Positions 37,501 to 44,823 of a stretch of DNA of 64,000 bases are shown in pieces. The stretch is from Stenotrophomonas sp. VV52 (GTDB taxonomy: Bacteria; Pseudomonadota; Gammaproteobacteria; Xanthomonadales; Xanthomonadaceae). Position numbers and translations under genes: made by a program. The stretch's first letter is position 1; each line of letters starts with the position of its first letter. Location: positions 124,001 to 188,000 of the forward strand of contig NZ_PKQQ01000001.1 of the NCBI RefSeq assembly GCF_002893095.1, read 5' to 3'. Under the pieces are notes generated by a model. The model did not search any database. It was given only the letters and a program-made list of their open reading frames with translations, and was not told the DNA's origin.

Positions 37501-39944
37501 CGGCGCCGCGTTACCGCGAAGGCTATGAGCGCGGCATCCACGACCACGACGCCAGCCGCGTGCTGCACGCCCTGCTGCCCCTGCAGCAGGCCGCCGGAAC
37601 CTTGCAGCATGCGCCGCGTGCGCGTGCGCTGGCCCTGCTGTTCTGGGCCGCGCATCAGCGCCGTGACGACGTGGCCCAGTGGGCCAGTCGCCAAGCCGGC
37701 GCCGATGCCATTGCCCGCCTGTTCCGGTCGCCCGAAGGGCAGCAGGCCCTGCTGGCCGAGATGGACCGTGCCGTGGCCGGTTTCGTCGCCGAGCGTGCGC
37801 TGCCGTTCGATGCTGCCGATGTACACGCCGCAGCCACCTACCTCGGGGCTGAGCTGAGCGCGGGCGACCCGGTCTTCAGCACCAGCCGGTATGCGCAGGC
37901 ACTGCTCGACGCACTGGGCCAGCACCTGCAGGCGGCCGGGCAGCGCGAAGCATTTGACCGGGCGCTGCAGCGCGAGCAGGACGGGCTGGCCGCGCGCTGG
38001 GCGCTCGCCGGCCAGTGGCTGCGTGCGCTGTGCCAGCTGCCCGCGTTCACCGACCACGCCGCCTATGCCGATGAAGCTGCCGCGCTGCTGCTGGTGGCGC
38101 GCGCGGTTCGCACCCGTCCCAGCGATGTTGCGCTGCTGGTGCAGGTAGACGGACTGCTCGGCGAGCATGCACGCATCCAGCAGGGCCACCTCTCACTCTC
38201 GCTGGACGACTTCCTGGCCCGACTCCGCACGCACCTGCATACGTTCGTGCCCGCCTTCCACGCCTACCAGGGTGTGCGCCAGCGCATCATCGCGCGCGAG
38301 CGCGATGCGCTGCGCCTGGCCGAGTTCAAGGCCAGGCCGTTGTCCTCGTTCGTGCGCAACAAGCTCATCAATGACGTCTACCTGGGCGTGATCGGCGACA
38401 ACCTGGCCAAGCAGATGGGCACGGCGGGCGAGAACAAGCGCAGCGACCTGATGGGCCTGCTGATGATGATCTCCCCTCCGGGCTACGGCAAAACCACGCT
38501 GATGGAATACGTGGCGCACCGGCTGGGGTTGGTCTTCATGAAGATCAACGGCCCCGCGCTGGGTCACGAGGTGCGCTCGCTGGACCCGGCCCAGGCCCCG
38601 GACGCCACCTCGCGGCAGGAGCTGGAGAAGCTCAACCTGGCGCTGGAGATGGGCAACAACACCATGCTGTATGTCGACGACATCCAGCACACCCATCCGG
38701 AGTTCCTGCAGAAGTTCATCTCGCTGTGCGACGGCACCCGTCGCATCGAAGGCGTGTGGCGCGGCCGCACCCGGACCTACGACATGCGCGGCAAGAAGTT
38801 CTGCGTGGTGATGGCTGGCAACCCGTACACCGAATCCGGCGAGGTGTTCAAGATTCCGGACATGCTCGCCAACCGCGCCGACATCTACAACCTGGGCGAC
38901 GTGCTGGGCGGCATGGAGGACGCGTTCACCCTCAGCTATGTCGAAAACAGCCTCACCTCCAACCCGGTGCTTGCTCCGCTGGCCACGCGCGAGATGGCCG
39001 ACCTGTACCTGCTGGTCGACCGCGCGATGGGCAGGGAGGTGTCCACCAATGCGCTCAGCCATGCTTACAGTGGCGCCGAGATCAACGAGATCGTCGGCAC
39101 CCTCCAGCGCATGCTCACCGTGCGCGACGTGGTCTACCGGGTCAACCAGCAGTACATCGCCAGCGCTGCGCAGGATGATCGCTACCGGACCGAACCGCCG
39201 TTCCGCCTGCAGGGCAGCTACCGCAACATGAACAAGCTGGCCGAGAAGCTCTCCCCGGTCATGAACCCGGCCGAGCTGCAGCAGTTGATCTCCGATCACT
39301 ACCTGGGCGAGGCGCAGCTGCTCACCACCGGTGCCGAGGAAAACCTGCTCAAGCTGGCCGAGCTGCGTGGCGTGCTCACCGAAGAACAGCAGCAGCGGTG
39401 GGCGCAGATCAAGCGCGATTTCCTGCGCAACAAGGCGATGGGTGCCGACGACGCGGATGTCGGCGGGCGCGTGGTGGCACAGCTGGCCGATATTGCCGGT
39501 GCCCTGCAGCGCACTCCCGAGCCCGCGCCCGTGGCGATGGCCGACCCGGCACCGTGGCCGGCTCTGCTGGCCGCGCTTGAGCGGCTGGCGCAGGCACAGG
39601 TGGAAGCAGCCGGCGTGGCGGCGTCGCAGATAACGGTCGACGCCGTCGTGCCAGCCGACCCGGTACCCCTTTCGCAAGGCTTGCAGGACGGGCTTGCACC
39701 GTTGTTGCAGCTGATCGGCCAGTCCAACGCCGAGCAGGCACGCACCGGCGAAACCCTGGCGCTGCTGGCCGGCTGGGTGCGCCAGCAGATGGAGCGTGAA
39801 CCGGCGGCGGCACCCCGTGCGCGCGTGCGGCGCGCCAGCACGCCTGAAGAGCGCGCATTGGACGAGGCGCTGATGCGTCACTTCTACGGCGCCGCGTCGG
39901 TGCCGCCGCGCGACACCCCGGCCCCCGACGACGCGCGCGTATGA
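34572..39944 (+). CDS. giant MoxR-like AAA+ protein with N-terminal beta-rich and coiled-coil regions
   Basis: A 1790-residue protein of a poorly characterised family sometimes labelled 'DNA repair ATPase'; I see nothing that proves a DNA role. Residues 1-430 are beta-rich with repeated hydrophobic/aromatic strands, possibly a propeller. Residues 515-880 are mostly coiled coil, and 880-1250 helical. The AAA+ domain (about 1270-1560) has Walker A SPPGYGKTT (Gly1304-Thr1309) and Walker B MLYVDDIQ (1365-1372) with Asp in place of the usual Glu. A sensor-1-like VVMAGNPYTESGE and MLANRADIYNLGD follow, as in MoxR ATPases. The C-terminal 200 residues are helical and Ala-rich. No membrane helix or signal is present. 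The AAA+ domain may remodel the flotillin or TelA partners. Confidence 0.75.
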   Translation: MSEPANRPAPSSPDATATVDQTVAQGGAYEVLRRRLLEQGGRLRGLAEALNGQRLVEFGDSRLEVAGRFRIRSENNCVGRDIVQVGPDLLLFGYNVFLGLKTQTRVEDVFGLYRLVQAGDGYDVTPVDARGTFLAEPGFVHDFSELYAYYKHARLLQLIKVGDKLLASFQIGERSTDVRVFRWAVARDGALTYLDARGERDIALPPPFDFEWVRATRDMAVSGRHSHLNILDTLFVETTGGDLTVKVENNTESGQGLYSEPVDDSTQSLDDAQFDYARVGSLVLLKVLPYRETVWRGLIYNTLTGTIVRNDAIVQACVQLPEDHGIIFPGGYYLQSGEHKAFDASMQGMQFKRAIRSPNGEDVLYIFYEREGGRSALFVYNTIQRVLQNPVFGHGYAFLHDGRMVLFHAEGTEPTRIHPMQVWQTPFSSDEFAASRPPGNTFMGRIGNAELVRGISNLFDLARGIEGQDVSVQRYQRLVQDTRRLFDAHHWLDDAHCDGAAALLREISGTGESVLDEYEKVQSIRQQSAQAMATAQAAQKALLAGLQPENWREVQSFVEALNAISTQRGHLLTIRDYRYIDTDVIDAMTTALQEAHDRIGAATGQFLGGDSALAPLGERLQVLDAAAQQAESARVLDEQLAGMRDMAADLDMLSALMAGLKVDDATARTRVVESISAVYARLNQSRVRAEQRRRSLGSAEAVAQFAAQFALFSQAITSALAMATDPERADEQMSRLLVQLEELESQFGEHEQFLGDILAKREELIEAFETHKQALLDERQRKARSVLDAATRILDGLAKRTERFASADELNAFFAGDPLVLKLRELAGRLRELRDSVKADDVEARLKGVRDQAVRALRDRSELFEAGGNVVRLGPRHRFNVNTQALDLTLLPRGDELAIHLTGTDFLETLDDPELAGLKEYWQLGLDSESAQLYRGEYLAGSLLLAAMEGREGLDVAALQHAAAEPDALERIVRDFAAPRYREGYERGIHDHDASRVLHALLPLQQAAGTLQHAPRARALALLFWAAHQRRDDVAQWASRQAGADAIARLFRSPEGQQALLAEMDRAVAGFVAERALPFDAADVHAAATYLGAELSAGDPVFSTSRYAQALLDALGQHLQAAGQREAFDRALQREQDGLAARWALAGQWLRALCQLPAFTDHAAYADEAAALLLVARAVRTRPSDVALLVQVDGLLGEHARIQQGHLSLSLDDFLARLRTHLHTFVPAFHAYQGVRQRIIARERDALRLAEFKARPLSSFVRNKLINDVYLGVIGDNLAKQMGTAGENKRSDLMGLLMMISPPGYGKTTLMEYVAHRLGLVFMKINGPALGHEVRSLDPAQAPDATSRQELEKLNLALEMGNNTMLYVDDIQHTHPEFLQKFISLCDGTRRIEGVWRGRTRTYDMRGKKFCVVMAGNPYTESGEVFKIPDMLANRADIYNLGDVLGGMEDAFTLSYVENSLTSNPVLAPLATREMADLYLLVDRAMGREVSTNALSHAYSGAEINEIVGTLQRMLTVRDVVYRVNQQYIASAAQDDRYRTEPPFRLQGSYRNMNKLAEKLSPVMNPAELQQLISDHYLGEAQLLTTGAEENLLKLAELRGVLTEEQQQRWAQIKRDFLRNKAMGADDADVGGRVVAQLADIAGALQRTPEPAPVAMADPAPWPALLAALERLAQAQVEAAGVAASQITVDAVVPADPVPLSQGLQDGLAPLLQLIGQSNAEQARTGETLALLAGWVRQQMEREPAAAPRARVRRASTPEERALDEALMRHFYGAASVPPRDTPAPDDARV

Positions 39945-40642
39945 GTTCGCCCTGGCCCGTGCCGGAGCCACCCGCCCGGGACGCGTCCAGTCTGGCGCGC
40001 TATGGCGAAGCGCTGCTTGCAACACTGGAGCGGGCCGGTGCACCTGCTGCCGCAGACCGGGCAGGGCAGCCGCTGCTCCAGGTGCTCGACCAGCTTGCGC
40101 AGGTGATGCAGTCGGCGACCCCGGGCAGCGTGCGCCGCCAGGCGGGCTGGTGGGATCGGCTGTGGGGCCGTGACGTGGCGCGCGAACTGGATGCCCAGGC
40201 GTGGCAGCCGCGCCTGGGGGTACTGCGTGCCCAGGCGGAAGCAGCGCTGCAGGCGTTACGCGATCAACGCGCGGACCGTGACCTCGCGCAGGCGCGTGCC
40301 ACCACCGCCGCGCACGTAGTGCAGGCGTGGATCGAACGCGGTGAGGAACAGCTGTCGAGCCTGCCTGCAGCACTGCAGGAGGTGCTGGTCCAGCGTTTGG
40401 ACCATCTTCGTCGCCTGGGTGCCCTGCAGCAGGTGGAAGCGGGCCAGTGGAAGTTGCTGGCCGAGCAGGATGGCGCACTGCTGGCGCGCAGCCAACGCAT
40501 CCTCGAAACCTTGCTGCCCGCCTGGCGCCAGGCCGTACTGGCCAGGCACGCCGGCGACCAGCAGCAGCGCGACCAGCAGGCCGCGCAGCTGCACGCGCAG
40601 GTCAGCGCCGAGCTGGCCTCGGTGCAGGCTAGACTGGACTGA
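39941..40642 (+). CDS. hypothetical coiled-coil protein of the AAA-TelA module
   Basis: A 233-residue protein, not assigned to a family. It has a Pro/Ala-rich N-terminus, then a conserved-looking aromatic/basic segment GWWDRLWGRDVAR (from Gly69; Trp70, Trp71, Trp75), then long amphipathic helices rich in Gln, Ala and Arg, probably coiled coil. No membrane segment is present. The start overlaps the giant ATPase stop by ATGA and the TelA-family gene follows within 40 bases, so it is probably a stoichiometric adaptor. Some TelA neighbours in other bacteria are XpaC-like proteins; similarity to those is possible but I cannot show it. Confidence 0.7.
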   Translation: MSSPWPVPEPPARDASSLARYGEALLATLERAGAPAAADRAGQPLLQVLDQLAQVMQSATPGSVRRQAGWWDRLWGRDVARELDAQAWQPRLGVLRAQAEAALQALRDQRADRDLAQARATTAAHVVQAWIERGEEQLSSLPAALQEVLVQRLDHLRRLGALQQVEAGQWKLLAEQDGALLARSQRILETLLPAWRQAVLARHAGDQQQRDQQAAQLHAQVSAELASVQARLD

Positions 40643-40681
40643 CCCGTGCACCCCAATGACCCTCTTCAAGGAGATCGCACC

Positions 40682-41782
40682 ATGACCCAGGACACCCAGG
40701 CCAATCCGGTGCTTGCCGTGGCACCCACCGCCGTGGACGACGCCAGCCTGCAGGCCTTGGGCCTGGTGCGCGAGGACCTGCCGCGCATCGCCGAAATCGG
40801 CCGCAGCCTGGAGGACATCCGCCCGGGCAACCTGCAGGTGTTCGGGCGTGACGCAGCCGCCAAGACTGCTGCGTTTTCCAGCCAGCTGCTCGACCAGGTG
40901 CGCAACCGCGACCTGGACGTCAGTGGCGACAAACTGGGCGAAGTGGTGCGCATTGCGCGCACGCTCAACCTGGATGCATTGACCCAGCGTTCCAAGGTCC
41001 CGGTGATTGGCGGTTTGATCGACAAGCTGCGCGCGTCCAAGGGCGAACTGGTGCAGATATTCAGCGACACCAACCGCCAGATCGAACAGCTGCTGGGCGA
41101 TGTAGGTGGCCAGCAGGCGCTGATGGGCCAGCGCGTGGGTGAGTTCGACCGCATGCACGAGATCGTGCGGGAGGAGCGCCATGCGCTGGGGCTGCACATC
41201 GCGGCGGGCAAACAGCGGCTTGCGGAGTTGCACCTGGAACAGCAGGCCAACGTGGGTACCGACGATCCCCAGCTGCGCATCCGACAGAACGAACTGGACA
41301 ATGCGATCCGGCTGCTGGACAAGCGCGTGGGCGACCTGCGGGTGATGCAGCACGCGGCCGACCAGTCGCTGCCCATGATCCGCCTGATCCAGGCCAATGC
41401 GATCCAGCTGATCGAGAAGTTCAACACGGTTCGCGACATCACCATTCCGTCGTGGAAGCGCCAGTTCGCCATCCAGCTCTCGCTGAGCGAGCAGAAGAAT
41501 GCGGTGGAACTGTCCAACGCGATCGACGACGCGACCAATGACCTGTTGCGCCGCAACGCGGACCTGATGCGCCAGACCTCGGTGGAAACCGCCAAGGCCA
41601 ACCAGCGCGCCGTCATCGACGTGGCCACCCTGCGCCACGTGCACGATCAGCTCATTGCCACCGTGGAAGAAGTGCGCAGCATCCACCGCGACGGCATGCA
41701 GCAGCGCCAGCAGGCTGAGGTGGAGCTGGCCCGGCTGCGCGATGAAGTGCAGCAGCGCTTGGCGCAGCCCACCGCCGCGTAG
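40682..41782 (+). CDS. TelA-family 'toxic anion resistance' protein
   Basis: A 366-residue soluble, mostly helical protein. The TelA/KlaA family pattern is seen in KVPVIGGLIDKLRASKGELVQIFSDTNRQIEQL, the central coiled coil, and the conserved IRLIQANAIQLIEKFNTVRDITIPSWKRQFAIQLSLSEQKNAVELSNAIDDATNDLLRRNADLM. The name comes from plasmid-borne tellurite resistance; chromosomal members are tied to envelope stress, and the biochemical role is unknown. The start at 40682 has AAGGAG ten bases upstream and excludes a short 12-residue extension without a ribosome-binding site. Its stop codon is the TAG of a GTAG tetranucleotide that begins a degenerate REP-like sequence. Confidence 0.9.
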   Translation: MTQDTQANPVLAVAPTAVDDASLQALGLVREDLPRIAEIGRSLEDIRPGNLQVFGRDAAAKTAAFSSQLLDQVRNRDLDVSGDKLGEVVRIARTLNLDALTQRSKVPVIGGLIDKLRASKGELVQIFSDTNRQIEQLLGDVGGQQALMGQRVGEFDRMHEIVREERHALGLHIAAGKQRLAELHLEQQANVGTDDPQLRIRQNELDNAIRLLDKRVGDLRVMQHAADQSLPMIRLIQANAIQLIEKFNTVRDITIPSWKRQFAIQLSLSEQKNAVELSNAIDDATNDLLRRNADLMRQTSVETAKANQRAVIDVATLRHVHDQLIATVEEVRSIHRDGMQQRQQAEVELARLRDEVQQRLAQPTAA

Positions 41783-41810
41783 TGCCGGCCGCTGGGAACG
41801 CAGGCCATCC

Positions 41811-41947
41811 CGGTAGGGTCGCACCCCGGTCGACCGCCGATGCAGGTTCAAGGCATGACCGTTGAGCGGAGAGGCTTGCCTGGTGGGGGCCATGCCCTGA
41901 AGCGCCGATCACCATTATCGGCGGTCGATCAGGATGCGACCCTACCG
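41811..41947. repeat. inverted pair of GTAG-headed REP-like sequences
   Basis: Two 31-base arms (41811-41841 and 41917-41947) are inverted copies with three mismatches. Each begins CGGTAGGGTCGCA and includes CGACCGCCGAT. The 75-base spacer contains a smaller GGCATG/CATGCC pair. The element lies between convergent genes; its right arm supplies the last Arg codon and TAG stop of the LysR gene. Confidence 0.8.
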
Positions 41948-42829
41948 AAGCTGTTCCGTCAGCCACTGCGATAGCGCATCCATCCGCGCGTCCTGCCGAC
42001 CCGCCGGTGTTGCCAGCACCCAGAATCCGCCGGTCGCGCCGAACCCCCATGGCGCCAACAGCCGCCCGGCCGCCAGCTCATCGGCCACCAGCGGTTCCGG
42101 CGCGATCGCGACGCCCAGCCCGGCCACCGCCGCTTCCAGCAGGAAGTACAGGTGCTCGAACCCGGTGCCCAGCTGCAGCTGCGCCGGGTCCAGGCCATGC
42201 GACAGCGCCCACTCCGGCCAAGCCTGCGGGCGCGAGGTGGTGTGCAGCAGCGGTTCGCCCAGCAGGGCATGCGGCGGCTGATGGCGTAGCCGTGCGGCCG
42301 CCGTATGCTGCGGGCTGACGACCACGCCCACCCGTTCCGGGGCCAGTTCGCGGACCTGCCAGCCACGCGGCCACGGCGGCTGCGCCAGCAGCAGTACCGC
42401 GTCCAGCGCCTGCTGCTGCTCGGTGAAGCTGCCGTCCTGCGCCGACCAGTGCAGCGCCAGTTGCGGCAGCTCGGCCTGCAGGGTTGGCAGGCGCGGAATC
42501 ATCCAGCGCGCCAGGATGCTGCCACTGCAGCCCAGCACGAGCGCGTCGGGGCGCTGCCGGCGCTGCAGGCGGTCCACCGCGTCCCGGATCTGGGTGAAGG
42601 CGCCGTCGCACGCGGCCTGCAGCGCGGTACCGGCGGCGGTCAGCCGCACGCCGCGTCCCTCACGCTCGAACAGCGTCACGCCCAGATGCTCCTCCAGCAG
42701 CCGCAACTGGCGGCTGATCGCCCCGTGGGTGACATGCAGGGCTTCGGCGGCCCGACCCACGCCGCCCAGCCGGGCGGTGGCCTCGAAGCTGCGCAGGGCA
42801 TTGAGCGGGGGCAGGGGCGTCTGGCTCAT
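41942..42829 (-). CDS. LysR-family regulator, TrpI-like
   Basis: A 295-residue LysR transcription factor. The N-terminal winged helix-turn-helix lies in LRSFEATARLGGVGRAAEALHVTHGAISRQLRLLEEHLGVTLFER (about residues 12-56), followed by a type-2 periplasmic-binding-like effector domain. It is divergently transcribed from trpB with a 95-base gap, the arrangement of Pseudomonas TrpI, which activates trpBA on binding indoleglycerol phosphate. The same role is inferred from position. The gene ends inside a REP-like element, which provides its stop codon. Confidence 0.85.
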   Translation of the reverse strand: MSQTPLPPLNALRSFEATARLGGVGRAAEALHVTHGAISRQLRLLEEHLGVTLFEREGRGVRLTAAGTALQAACDGAFTQIRDAVDRLQRRQRPDALVLGCSGSILARWMIPRLPTLQAELPQLALHWSAQDGSFTEQQQALDAVLLLAQPPWPRGWQVRELAPERVGVVVSPQHTAAARLRHQPPHALLGEPLLHTTSRPQAWPEWALSHGLDPAQLQLGTGFEHLYFLLEAAVAGLGVAIAPEPLVADELAAGRLLAPWGFGATGGFWVLATPAGRQDARMDALSQWLTEQLR

Positions 42830-42858
42830 GTGAGTTTTCCTGACGGGTCGATGCAGAT

Positions 42859-42870
42859 AATATCGATATT
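42859..42870. promoter_or_regulatory. palindrome in the lysR-trpB divergent promoter, candidate TrpI operator
   Basis: A perfect 12-bp palindrome, AATATCGATATT, is centred about 60 bases before trpB and 35 before lysR. LysR factors bind interrupted palindromes at such positions. A TAGATT at 42890-42895 may be the trpB -10 box. Confidence 0.5.
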
Positions 42871-42924
42871 CCGGTCGGGACAGGTGCGTTAGATTGTCAG
42901 CCTGTCTCCATCGGCTGTCGCGTC

Positions 42925-44151
42925 ATGTCCGCATCCCCCGCATCCCCCATCGCAGATTTCCACGCCTATCCCGACGCCCAGGGCCACTTCGGCCGCTACG
43001 GCGGCAGTTTTGTCGCCGAAACCCTGATCGGCCCGCTGCAGGAACTGGCCGCGGCCTACGATGAAGCGCGCCGCGATCCGGCCTTCATTGCCGCCTACGA
43101 CAAGGACCTCACCCATTACGTGGGCCGGCCCAGTCCGATCTACCACGCCGAGCGGCTCAGCCAGCAGGTCGGCGGCGCGCAGATCCTGCTCAAGCGCGAA
43201 GACCTGAACCACACCGGCGCGCACAAGATCAACAACACCATCGGCCAGGCGCTGCTGGCCGCGCGGATGGGCAAGAAGCGCATCATCGCCGAGACCGGTG
43301 CCGGCCAGCATGGCGTGGCCAGTGCCACGGTGGCCGCGCGGCTGGGCCTGGAGTGCGTGGTGTACATGGGCGCCACCGACATCGAGCGGCAGAAGATCAA
43401 CGTCTACCGCATGAAGCTGCTGGGCGCGACGGTGGTGCCGGTGACCTCCGGCTCAGCCACCCTGAAGGACGCGCTCAACGAAGCGATGCGCGACTGGGTC
43501 ACCAACGTGCGCGACACCTTCTACATCATCGGCACCGTGGCCGGCCCTGATCCGTACCCGCGCATGGTGCGTGACTTCAATGCCATCGTCGGCCGCGAAG
43601 CGCGCGCGCAGATGCTCACCGACTACGGCCGCCTGCCCGATGCGATCACCGCCTGCGTCGGCGGCGGCAGCAATGCCATCGGCCTGTTCCATGCCTTCCT
43701 CAACGATCGCGCGGTCCGCATCGTCGGTGCCGAAGCCGCCGGTGACGGCATTGAAACCGGCCGCCACGCCGCCTCCATCGCCGCTGGCCGCCCCGGCGTG
43801 CTGCACGGCAACCGGACCTATGTGATCTGCGACGACGACGGCCAGATCATCGAAACCCATTCGGTGTCGGCCGGCCTGGACTACCCCGGCGTGGGCCCCG
43901 AACATGCGTTCCTGGCCGACAGCGGCCGTGCCGAATACCTGGGCATCACCGACGACGAAGCGCTGGCCGCGTTCCACCAGCTGGCGCACAGCGAAGGCAT
44001 CCTGGCGGCGCTGGAGTCCAGCCATGCGGTGGCCCAGGCGATCAAGCTGGCGCGCGACCTCCCGAAGGACAAGCTGGTGCTGTGCAACCTGTCCGGGCGT
44101 GGCGACAAGGACGTGCACACCATCGCCGCGCGCGAGGGTCTGATCCTGTGA
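42925..44151 (+). CDS. trpB: tryptophan synthase beta subunit
   Basis: A 408-residue PLP enzyme that condenses indole and serine. The Schiff-base lysine is Lys101 in [17 protein letters not shown] binds the serine carboxylate and GGGSNAIG the PLP phosphate. The N-terminus ([27 protein letters not shown]) and length are those of TrpB1. It overlaps the downstream lipoprotein gene by four bases (GTGA). Confidence 0.97.
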   Translation: MSASPASPIADFHAYPDAQGHFGRYGGSFVAETLIGPLQELAAAYDEARRDPAFIAAYDKDLTHYVGRPSPIYHAERLSQQVGGAQILLKREDLNHTGAHKINNTIGQALLAARMGKKRIIAETGAGQHGVASATVAARLGLECVVYMGATDIERQKINVYRMKLLGATVVPVTSGSATLKDALNEAMRDWVTNVRDTFYIIGTVAGPDPYPRMVRDFNAIVGREARAQMLTDYGRLPDAITACVGGGSNAIGLFHAFLNDRAVRIVGAEAAGDGIETGRHAASIAAGRPGVLHGNRTYVICDDDGQIIETHSVSAGLDYPGVGPEHAFLADSGRAEYLGITDDEALAAFHQLAHSEGILAALESSHAVAQAIKLARDLPKDKLVLCNLSGRGDKDVHTIAAREGLIL

Positions 44152-44822
44152 ATCCGATGCTGCGCCAGGGAAGTGCGCTGCTGATCGCGGCCGGCCTGGC
44201 CGGCTGCACCGCGCCGGAGCCGCCGGTGCTGGCGACGCCGTCGCCGAAGGTAACCGCCCCGGCGCCACCGGGAAATGCTGAGGTAGCCAAGCGACCGTCT
44301 GACAGTGCGTCCGACGTTGCCTCCGACAGCGACGACGATGCTGCGGGGCCGTCGGTGGTCTCGGTTGCACTCGACCATGCCGGCGATGTGCTGATAGGCC
44401 AGCGCTTCAGCGAAGTCGAGGCCGAGGGCGAATGGCACTCGGCAGGGCTGAGCGACGGCGAGGCCGCCGGTGCGTGCGAGTACTACGAACGCGGCAGCCT
44501 GCCCGAAGGCGTGGCAATGATGGTCGAGGACGACCACGTGCAGCGTTTCGACCTGGCCAGCATCGACGGCTCGACCGAGGCGATTGCACAGCCCGGTCCG
44601 TTCGGGCTGCGCCTGGGCATGTCCGAAGCGGAGGCGCTCAAGCGCCTGCCGCCGGGCAGCACCCGCGCGCCGCATGCCTACGACCCGGAAACGGGTCACT
44701 ACCTTACCTGGCAGGACCCGGGGTCGGATCTGGCAATCCGCCTGGAGATCTTCGAAGGGATGATTTCTACGATGTATTGGGGCGCCAGTGGCGCCGTTGA
44801 ACTGAAAGAAGGATGTGCCTGA
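44148..44822 (+). CDS. putative lipoprotein inserted between trpB and trpA
   Basis: A 224-residue protein I cannot assign to a family. A signal peptide ends in the lipobox LAGC (Cys20), followed by a low-complexity Pro/Ala/Ser/Asp linker (about 21-67), then a globular domain with [43 protein letters not shown] and a [21 protein letters not shown] segment. It is predicted to be lipid-anchored in the periplasm. The GTG start overlaps the trpB stop and trpA starts one base after its stop, so all three genes are translationally linked even though tryptophan synthase is cytosolic. Confidence 0.8.
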   Translation: MNPMLRQGSALLIAAGLAGCTAPEPPVLATPSPKVTAPAPPGNAEVAKRPSDSASDVASDSDDDAAGPSVVSVALDHAGDVLIGQRFSEVEAEGEWHSAGLSDGEAAGACEYYERGSLPEGVAMMVEDDHVQRFDLASIDGSTEAIAQPGPFGLRLGMSEAEALKRLPPGSTRAPHAYDPETGHYLTWQDPGSDLAIRLEIFEGMISTMYWGASGAVELKEGCA

Positions 44823-44823
44823 A

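Noticed and set aside
38193..40478. A 761-codon minus-strand frame opposite the AAA+ domain and the coiled-coil protein
   Set aside because: The plus-strand genes have clear Walker motifs and coupled starts; the opposite frame is low-complexity shadow sequence.
31739..41947. Mobile element or prophage origin of the flotillin-AAA-TelA block
   Set aside because: No integrase, transposase, direct-repeat boundary or tRNA target is present and base composition matches the surroundings. The flanking GTAG repeats are dispersed elements, not attachment sites.
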